From Selenomonadales bacterium (GTDB lineage: Bacteria; Bacillota; Negativicutes; RGIG982): a stretch of 11,128 nt of DNA. Positions 6,739 to 11,128 of this stretch are shown in pieces (position 1 is the first letter of the stretch; each line of letters begins with the position of its first letter). The position numbers and the translations under genes are program-made. Where the stretch lies: contig JAFPBC010000035.1 in the NCBI GenBank assembly GCA_017390595.1, forward strand, positions 1-11,128. The letters run 5' to 3'. The notes beneath the pieces were generated by a model. The model ran no database searches. It had not been told where the DNA came from and saw only the letters and a list, made by a program, of their open reading frames with translations.

Positions 6739-7752
6739 ATGGATTTAGCTACGATTCGTGAAATTGCAAGACAAAAGTTGAGCCCTGCATGTAAAGTATG
6801 CCCCGAGTGTAACGGTGTTGCGTGTGCAGGTCAAGTTCCGGGTATGGGCGGCGTTGGTACGGGCCGCAGTTTCCACAACAATATGGAGGCACTTGCGGCA
6901 TGTCGCTTGCACATGCGTACGGTGCATGATGTAGTAGAACCGAAGAAAAATTGCACGATCCTCGGTATGGACTTGGCGATCCCTGTTATCGGCGCGGCGA
7001 TCGGCGGTATCAGCTTCAACGCGAACAATGTGATGCCTGAGGTCGATTATTGCCGTACAGTCGTCGAAGGCTGTAAATCGGCAGGTGTTATCTGCATGAC
7101 AGGTGACGGTCCTGTTGCGACGGTATTCGATTCGGGACTCGTGGCTTGTCGTGAATCGGGCGGTTACGCGATCCCGATCATCAAACCGCGTGAACCTGAG
7201 GCTGTGATCGAGATGGCGAACCGCGCGGCTGAAGCAGGCGCACCTGCGTTCGGTATGGATATCGACGCGGCATATCTCGTCAATATGAAACGTGCAGGTC
7301 AGCCTGTATTCCCGAAAACGGTGGATCAGCTGGCGAAGATCAAACGCGAAACAAAAATTCCGTTCATCGTTAAAGGTATCATGAGCCCGATCGATGCAGA
7401 GCTCTGCTGTCAAGCAGGTGTTGACGCGATCGTTGTATCGAATCATGGTGGTCGTGCGCTCGATGATCTTCCGGGTACGGCAGAAGTTCTTCCGGAGATC
7501 GCAGATGCTGTAGACGGTCGCTTGACGATCCTTGTTGACGGCGGTATCAGAAGCGGTGGAGATATATTGAAGATGCTCGCGCTTGGTGCCGATGCTGTTC
7601 TTGTCGGTCGTCCGCTTATGGTCGGCGCGGCAGGCGGCGGCGCGGAAGGCGTTGCATTCATGCTGAACAAAATGGCGGGTGAATTGGAAGCGGCTATGAT
7701 CTTGACGGGTACAGCAGACGTGGCTGATGTCGACCCCGATGTTATTTGGTGA
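6739..7752 (+). CDS. FMN-dependent alpha-hydroxy-acid oxidoreductase with N-terminal Cys cluster
   Basis: 337 residues of the lactate/glycolate oxidase TIM-barrel family, which oxidises 2-hydroxy acids to 2-keto acids with FMN. Seen: FIVKGI with Lys212 (FMN contact), SNHGGR at 234-239 with the catalytic base His236, VDGGIRSGGD with Arg271, and VLVGRP near the C-terminus. It is somewhat shorter than oxygen-dependent oxidases (about 360-380). Unlike them it begins with CX2CX2CX4C (Cys18, Cys21, Cys24, Cys29) followed by AGQVPGMGGVGTG, a feature I associate with homologues in anaerobes. The cluster could bind iron-sulfur or zinc. In an anaerobe oxygen is an unlikely acceptor; the acceptor and substrate are unknown. 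GATAGGAGAG at 6721-6730 is the ribosome binding site. No convincing promoter was found between the mdh terminator and this gene. The HAD phosphatase follows after 75 bases. Confidence 0.88.
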   Translation: MDLATIREIARQKLSPACKVCPECNGVACAGQVPGMGGVGTGRSFHNNMEALAACRLHMRTVHDVVEPKKNCTILGMDLAIPVIGAAIGGISFNANNVMPEVDYCRTVVEGCKSAGVICMTGDGPVATVFDSGLVACRESGGYAIPIIKPREPEAVIEMANRAAEAGAPAFGMDIDAAYLVNMKRAGQPVFPKTVDQLAKIKRETKIPFIVKGIMSPIDAELCCQAGVDAIVVSNHGGRALDDLPGTAEVLPEIADAVDGRLTILVDGGIRSGGDILKMLALGADAVLVGRPLMVGAAGGGAEGVAFMLNKMAGELEAAMILTGTADVADVDPDVIW

Positions 7753-7768
7753 CAAACCTGTATAGAAG

Positions 7769-7815
7769 TCTCTTTTCTGCGGGTATAACAGTAATGAAAA
7801 GAGAGCAGAAAGGAG
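7769..7815 (+). promoter_or_regulatory. Two mutually exclusive hairpins before the HAD phosphatase start
   Basis: TCTCTTTTC (7769-7777) can pair perfectly with GAAAAGAGA (7796-7804). The overlapping CTCTTTTCTGC (7770-7780) can instead pair with GCAGAAAGGAG (7805-7815), 10 Watson-Crick pairs plus one G-U. The second pairing would bury the AAAGGAG ribosome binding site. Neither hairpin is followed by a T-run, so this is not a terminator. A second short ribosome binding site, GAGG at 7819-7822, stays free in both folds. Confidence 0.4.
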
Positions 7816-7827
7816 AATGAGGATAAA

Positions 7828-8628
7828 ATGGCGATAAAATTATTGGCAGTAGACCTTGATGATACACTTCTCAATGAAGAATGTATCGTATCGGAGGCGA
7901 ATAAAAAGGCGATCCGAGAAGCGGTCGCTCGCGGTATCATCGTGACGATCGCAACGGGACGCATGTATGAGTCGGCGCAGAAGATCGCGAAAGAGATCGG
8001 TATTGATGTACCGCTTATTGCGTATAACGGTGCGCTCGTACAGACGGCTGTGTCGGAAGAGGTTCTGATGAAACGATGCCTTGACGAAGAGGCGGCACGT
8101 GCGGTACTCGATATGTTCCGCGAAAAAGGCTGGTATATTCAGCTGTATCGCAATGATACGCTGTATGTCGATAAGAAAACAGATGATACGCGTGCATATG
8201 AGGCTCGTGTTGAGACGAAGGCGATCGAGATCGGTGAAGCCTTCTACGAAGATCCGAGTGATATCTTGAAGATGCTTGCCATCAGCGATCCCGAAAAGAT
8301 CGATTTCGTTGAAGAGACGGTACATGCATCGTTTGCGGGGAAAGTATTCGCGCCGCGCTCGATGCCGCGATTTTTGGAGATCGTCAATGCACAGGTCAAC
8401 AAAGGTGAGGCACTTCGCTTCGTAGCAGAGCATTTCGGCGTCAAGCGTGAAGAAGTCATGGCGATCGGTGATTCGAACAACGATATCGCGATGGTTGAAT
8501 ACGCAGGGCTCGGTGTCGCGATGGGCAATGCATCGCCGCGCGTGAAGGAAGCTGCCGATGTGATGACAAAAAGCAACCAAGAAGATGGCGTAGCAGAAGC
8601 CATCAAAAAATATATTTTAACAGAATAA
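7828..8628 (+). CDS. Cof-type HAD-IIB sugar-phosphate phosphatase
   Basis: 266 residues, the normal size for Cof/YidA-like phosphatases, cytoplasmic and magnesium-dependent. All four HAD motifs are present: I, DLDDT with the nucleophile Asp9 and acid/base Asp11; II, Thr43 in IATGR; III, Lys192 in VNKGEAL; IV, GDSNND with Asp215 and Asp219. The large cap between motifs II and III (about 85-185) is typical of class IIB and sets substrate choice, which cannot be read from sequence; known relatives act on sugar phosphates, flavin precursors or PLP. The start at 7828 is supported by GAGG at 7819-7822 and AAAGGAG at 7809-7815. The glycerate kinase starts 18 bases after the stop, so the two are cotranscribed, perhaps together with the hydroxy-acid oxidoreductase upstream. 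Confidence 0.93.
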   Translation: MAIKLLAVDLDDTLLNEECIVSEANKKAIREAVARGIIVTIATGRMYESAQKIAKEIGIDVPLIAYNGALVQTAVSEEVLMKRCLDEEAARAVLDMFREKGWYIQLYRNDTLYVDKKTDDTRAYEARVETKAIEIGEAFYEDPSDILKMLAISDPEKIDFVEETVHASFAGKVFAPRSMPRFLEIVNAQVNKGEALRFVAEHFGVKREEVMAIGDSNNDIAMVEYAGLGVAMGNASPRVKEAADVMTKSNQEDGVAEAIKKYILTE

Positions 8629-8646
8629 TGATGAGGTGGTTTAGAG

Positions 8647-9780
8647 ATGAAGATAGTAATTGCCCCCGATTCGTATAAAGGAAGTGTCTCTGCCGTAGCA
8701 GTCGCAAACGCGATGGAACGCGGTGTGCTCAAGGTATTCCCCGATGCTGAGGTCGTCAAAGTATCCATTGCCGACGGCGGTGAAGGTACGGTAGAAACGA
8801 TGATCGAAGCAAGCGGTGGTACGTGGGTAGAAGAAACAGTCGTCGGTCCGCTCGGCGAGCCTGTCAAAGCAGGTTGGGGCATCATGGGCGACGGAGAAAC
8901 AGGTGTCATCGAAATGGCGGCGGCATCGGGTCTTCCGCTCGTAGGCGATCGTAAAAATCCGTGGATCACAACGACGTACGGTACAGGCGAACTCATCGTA
9001 AGCGCGCTTGACCGCGGACTGAAACGTATCATCATCGGTATCGGCGGCAGTGCGACGAACGATGGCGGTGTCGGTATGGCACGCGCGCTCGGTGCTCGTT
9101 TCCTCGATAAAGACGGCAACGAACTTCCCAACGGCGGCGGCGCACTCGCCGACCTTGCATCGATCGACGTCAGTGGTCTCGACGCGCGTATCAACGATGT
9201 CACGCTTCTCGTTGCGTGCGACGTTGACAACCCGCTCTGTGGTCCGACAGGTGCTTCGGCAGTCTATGGTCCGCAAAAAGGCGCATCGCCCGAAATGGTA
9301 GAAAAACTCGATGCGGCACTTGCCAACTATGCCGATATTGCCGAAAAAACGCTCGGCAAAGCAGTCAAGGACACCCCCGGCGCAGGTGCGGCGGGCGGTC
9401 TTGGAGCAGGGCTTCTCCTCTTTACCAAAACAGAGCTGCGTCCCGGCGTAGACATCATCCTCGAAGTCAACGACTTCGACAAAGCCGTGCAAGGCGCATC
9501 GCTCGTGCTTACGGGAGAAGGACAGACGGACTTCCAGACAGCACGCGGCAAAGCTCCTGTCGGTGCGGCAAAATGGGCAAAAAAATACGGCATTCCTGTC
9601 GTCTGCATCTCGGGCGGTCTCGGCAAAGGCGCCGACGATGTATTAGCGCACGGTATCGACGCCGTGATCAGCATCGCGCCCAGACCGATCAGCCTTGAAG
9701 AATGTATCGCGCAAGGCGAACAACTCATAGAAGAAGCGACAGAACGCGTCTGTCGACTCGTTAATATTGAACTGAAATAA
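8647..9780 (+). CDS. glxK: Glycerate kinase, GlxK/GarK family
   Basis: 377 residues, full length for this family, which phosphorylates D-glycerate with ATP to a phosphoglycerate (2-phosphoglycerate in characterised bacterial members) and so feeds lower glycolysis. Seen: APDSYKGSVSA at the N-terminus (Asp8, Lys11), IADGGEGT, GGSATNDGGVG at 133-143, CDVDNPLCGPTGA, GAGAAGGLGAG and TGEGQTD at 289-295, all hallmarks of the fold. AGGTGG (8634-8639) is the ribosome binding site. It follows the HAD phosphatase by 18 bases and ends at a strong terminator, so it is the last gene of the operon. With a 2-hydroxy-acid oxidoreductase upstream, a role in glycerate or glycolate use is plausible. The symbol is by family; garK is used for the same enzyme. 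Confidence 0.95.
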   Translation: MKIVIAPDSYKGSVSAVAVANAMERGVLKVFPDAEVVKVSIADGGEGTVETMIEASGGTWVEETVVGPLGEPVKAGWGIMGDGETGVIEMAAASGLPLVGDRKNPWITTTYGTGELIVSALDRGLKRIIIGIGGSATNDGGVGMARALGARFLDKDGNELPNGGGALADLASIDVSGLDARINDVTLLVACDVDNPLCGPTGASAVYGPQKGASPEMVEKLDAALANYADIAEKTLGKAVKDTPGAGAAGGLGAGLLLFTKTELRPGVDIILEVNDFDKAVQGASLVLTGEGQTDFQTARGKAPVGAAKWAKKYGIPVVCISGGLGKGADDVLAHGIDAVISIAPRPISLEECIAQGEQLIEEATERVCRLVNIELK

Positions 9781-9808
9781 AAAAAGAGCCGTAAGGCTCT
9801 TTTTTATT
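9781..9808 (+). terminator. Rho-independent terminator after glycerate kinase
   Basis: AAAAAGAGCC (9781-9790) pairs perfectly with GGCTCTTTTT (9795-9804) around the tetraloop GTAA, and further T residues follow. It starts directly after the stop codon. The A-rich left arm could also let it act on the minus strand. Confidence 0.94.
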
Positions 9809-9884
9809 GTACAGTCTCGTTACAATGTAACACACAAGTTAATATAAAAGATGTATTTTTGTAAAAAAACTTCGTGAGAAACAC

Positions 9885-9913
9885 TTGACAAATGAGCAGT
9901 ATACTGTCATAAT
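9885..9913 (+). promoter_or_regulatory. Strong promoter of the ilv operon
   Basis: A perfect TTGACA (9885-9890), a 17-base spacer and CATAAT (9908-9913) preceded by an extended -10 TG (9905-9906). Transcription should start near 9920, which places the whole T-box leader, about 280 bases, in the transcript. The stretch 9809-9884 before it is AT-rich and holds only a short palindrome, GTTAC-AAT-GTAAC (9819-9831). Confidence 0.88.
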
Positions 9914-9940
9914 GTATACATGTTTACAAGATAGTAAACA
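9899..9940. repeat. Stacked palindromes around the ilv transcription start
   Basis: GTATAC occurs at 9899-9904 and again at 9914-9919, flanking the -10 box. Directly after comes TGTTTAC (9921-9927), a 6-base gap, and GTAAACA (9934-9940), a perfect 7-bp inverted repeat at the predicted RNA 5' end. The first pair could be a repressor site over the -10. The second could be an operator or a 5' stabilising hairpin. Confidence 0.45.
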
Positions 9941-10121
9941 AACCGAATATCACGAAGCGATGATCGAGAAAAGGAACGGTCAACAACCTTTCAGAGAGCC
10001 GATGGGCGGTGCGAATCGGCAGGGGGAACGTATCCGATGTCACTCGGGAGTATTTCTTATCGAGGATACCTATCGTTAGGTAAGAACGCGACTCAGCGTT
10101 ACAGAGCAGAGTGATAAATGT

Positions 10122-10149
10122 AGGGTGGTACCGCGGAATATCCGCCCCT
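10122..10149 (+). promoter_or_regulatory. T-box antiterminator
   Basis: AGGG (10122-10125) pairs with CCCT (10146-10149) and GCGG (10133-10136) with CCGC (10142-10145), leaving TGGTACC (10126-10132) as the tRNA-binding bulge. Its right arm is the left arm of the terminator, so only one of the two can form. Confidence 0.85.
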
Positions 10150-10180
10150 GCCGAGAAAAACGGTGGGGGCGGTTTTTATT
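10142..10180 (+). terminator. T-box attenuator terminator
   Basis: CCGCCCCTGCCG (10142-10153) pairs with CGGTGGGGGCGG (10161-10172), including two G-U wobbles, around the loop AGAAAAA. A T-rich run from 10173 follows. It lies about 20 bases before ilvN and competes with the antiterminator. Confidence 0.94.
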
Positions 10181-10201
10181 TTATAATGGAAGGAGAGAAT
10201 C

Positions 10202-10732
10202 ATGAAATACGTATTGTCAGTTCTTGTGAAGAACGAACCCGGTGTATTGGTGCGAGTCGCCAGTATGTTCGGCAGACGAAATTTTAACATCGACAGCTTG
10301 GCGGTCGGCGTCACACAGCACCCCGACTACTCCAGAATGACAGTCGTCGTTCACGGAGATGAAAGCATTGTCGAACAGATGATCAAACAATTGGAGAAAT
10401 TGATCGAAGTCGTCGCGGTTGAACAATTACCGCATAGAAGCTCTGTACAGCGTGGTATGGCTCTTCTGAAAGTCAAGGCTGACAGGGATACGCGGATCGA
10501 GATCCTCAAAATGGCCGAGATCTTCCGTGCCAAAGTCGTCGATACGAGCCAAGACGCATTCGTATTCGAAGTAACGGGCAGTGATGAGAAGATAGACGGT
10601 TTTATTGAACAACTTGAAGTATACGGCATATTAGAAACGATCCGAACAGGACTTATCAGCCTGGAACGCGGATCGCATACCATTTATGAGAAACAAAAGG
10701 AGAATGATGAAAATGGCAAAAATGTATTATGA
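10202..10732 (+). CDS. ilvN: Acetolactate synthase small (regulatory) subunit
   Basis: 176 residues, slightly longer than the usual 160-170. IlvN binds the catalytic IlvB subunit, activates it and carries valine feedback inhibition in the first committed step of branched-chain amino acid synthesis. The N-terminal ACT domain (about 3-75) shows LSVLVKNEPGVLVRVASMFGRRNFNIDSL, the family signature; NEPGVL forms the effector site. The C-terminal domain (about 80-160) has RGMALLKVKADRDTRIEI and VFEVTGSDEKIDGFIEQL. AAGGAG at 10190-10195 is the ribosome binding site. Unusually, no ilvB precedes it: it is the first gene after the T-box, so the large subunit must be encoded elsewhere. Its last codons overlap the ilvC start by 20 bases. 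Confidence 0.96.
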   Translation: MKYVLSVLVKNEPGVLVRVASMFGRRNFNIDSLAVGVTQHPDYSRMTVVVHGDESIVEQMIKQLEKLIEVVAVEQLPHRSSVQRGMALLKVKADRDTRIEILKMAEIFRAKVVDTSQDAFVFEVTGSDEKIDGFIEQLEVYGILETIRTGLISLERGSHTIYEKQKENDENGKNVL

Positions 10733-11128
10733 TCACGACGCAAAATGGGATGTTATCGAAGGTAAAACAGTAGCGATTATCGGTTACGGCAGCCAAGGTC
10801 ATGCCCATGCACTCAACTTGAAAGAAAGCGGTATCCGCGTAATCGTAGGTCTCTACGAAGGCAGCAAATCGTGGGACAAAGCAGCGGCAGCAGGTCTCGA
10901 AGTCATGACAGTTGCCAACGCGGTAAAAGAAGCAGACATCACGATGATCCTTATCCCGGACGAAAAACAAGCCGCTATCTATAAAAACGAGATCAAACCG
11001 AACCTCAAACCGGGCAGCGCACTCGCATTCGCACACGGTTTCAATATCCACTTCAAACAGATCGTTCCGCCGGCAGATGTTGACGTATTCATGGTCGCAC
11101 CGAAAGGCCCGGGCCATCTCGTTCGCCG
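10713..11128 (+). CDS. ilvC: Ketol-acid reductoisomerase, N-terminal part
   Basis: 138 codons are visible; the gene runs off the window. KARI converts acetolactate or acetohydroxybutyrate to the dihydroxy acid with NAD(P)H and magnesium. Seen: the Rossmann motif GYGSQGHAHALNLKESG starting at Gly24, the cofactor loop VGLYEGSKSW (45-54), LIPDEKQAAIYKN, AHGFNIHF and PKGPGHLVR, all conserved. The start at 10713 (MAKMYYDHDA) is preferred: AGGAG at 10698-10702 is 10 bases upstream, and the sequence matches the usual MAKMYYD opening. An ATG at 10707 is also in frame but too close to the ribosome binding site. It overlaps ilvN by 20 bases, implying translational coupling. The loop has Tyr48-Glu49, where Arg is common. 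Confidence 0.97.
   Translation, partial: MAKMYYDHDAKWDVIEGKTVAIIGYGSQGHAHALNLKESGIRVIVGLYEGSKSWDKAAAAGLEVMTVANAVKEADITMILIPDEKQAAIYKNEIKPNLKPGSALAFAHGFNIHFKQIVPPADVDVFMVAPKGPGHLVR

Larger units (their letters stand above)
9941..10182 (+). promoter_or_regulatory. T-box riboswitch of the ilv operon, probable valine (GUC) specifier
   Basis: The conserved T-box AGGGTGGTACCGCGG is at 10122-10136. By hand, Stem I folds as follows. The distal stem GCCGA/TCGGC carries the conserved GGGCGGTGCGAA loop, with AGAGAG before it. The upper stem GGAACG (9973-9978) pairs with CGTATCC (10029-10035, one bulged A). The stem below the specifier pairs TCGAG (9964-9968) with CTCGG (10043-10047). This leaves GAT-GTC-A as the right side of the specifier loop, so the specifier is GUC (10039-10041), a valine codon, followed by the expected purine. 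Two linker hairpins follow, TACCTA/TAGGTA (10067-10082) and AACGC/GCGTT (10085-10100). The bulge TGGT (10126-10129) would pair with ACCA of a tRNA with discriminator A. Uncharged tRNA-Val should allow read-through into ilvN and ilvC. Confidence 0.93.

Noticed and set aside
6745..7755. Minus-strand open reading frame of 336 codons antisense to the hydroxy-acid oxidoreductase
   Set aside because: The plus-strand gene has clear FMN-binding and catalytic motifs and a good ribosome binding site. The antisense product is rich in Arg, His, Thr and Cys without a recognisable pattern.
9885..10079. Small open reading frame of 64 codons in the ilv leader, considered as a leader peptide
   Set aside because: It starts at the -35 box, upstream of the predicted transcript, and runs through Stem I of the T-box. 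It has no ribosome binding site and no run of branched-chain codons.
1..11128. Mobile elements, CRISPR arrays, tRNA or rRNA genes
   Set aside because: I saw no transposase or integrase motifs, no regularly spaced direct repeats, and no tRNA-like or rRNA-like sequence on either strand.

Overview
The window is chromosomal bacterial DNA whose regulation looks Firmicute-like: strong AGGAGG-type ribosome binding sites, sigma-A-like promoters, a T-box riboswitch and compact rho-independent terminators. The gene set suggests a fermentative anaerobe: a rubredoxin, an LDH-like malate dehydrogenase, an FMN hydroxy-acid oxidoreductase with an N-terminal Cys cluster, and an AccC-type biotin carboxylase. 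Moderate to high GC in the housekeeping genes points me to Negativicutes, perhaps the Selenomonas group. That placement is inference from overall resemblance, not a search result.

Layout. 1-109 (minus) is the N-terminus of a biotin carboxylase, with a promoter and a striking Rex-like palindrome in its leader. 303-2105 is uvrC, followed at once by a promoter and a small rubredoxin gene (2175-2330) closed by a clean terminator. 2473-4818 holds two uncharacterised acidic proteins in a tightly coupled pair, visibly more AT-rich than the neighbours and ended by an imperfect hairpin. 4887-5426 (minus) encodes a helical protein resembling DUF3231. 5647-6582 is malate dehydrogenase, with its own promoter and a UUCG-tetraloop terminator. 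6739-9780 carries an FMN-dependent alpha-hydroxy-acid oxidoreductase, a Cof-type HAD phosphatase and a glycerate kinase, the last two clearly in one operon, ended by a terminator. 9885-10200 is a promoter plus a complete T-box leader, for which I fold a GUC (valine) specifier. It controls ilvN and ilvC, which overlap by 20 bases; ilvC runs off the window.

Functional picture. Most of the window is housekeeping: DNA repair, redox protein, 2-hydroxy-acid metabolism (malate, lactate or glycolate, glycerate) and branched-chain amino acid synthesis. I found no phage, IS, CRISPR, tRNA or rRNA. The parts I cannot assign to a known function are the protein pair at 2473-4818 and several palindromes near promoters: a Rex-like site before the biotin carboxylase, a LexA-like site before mdh, and stacked palindromes around the ilv transcription start.
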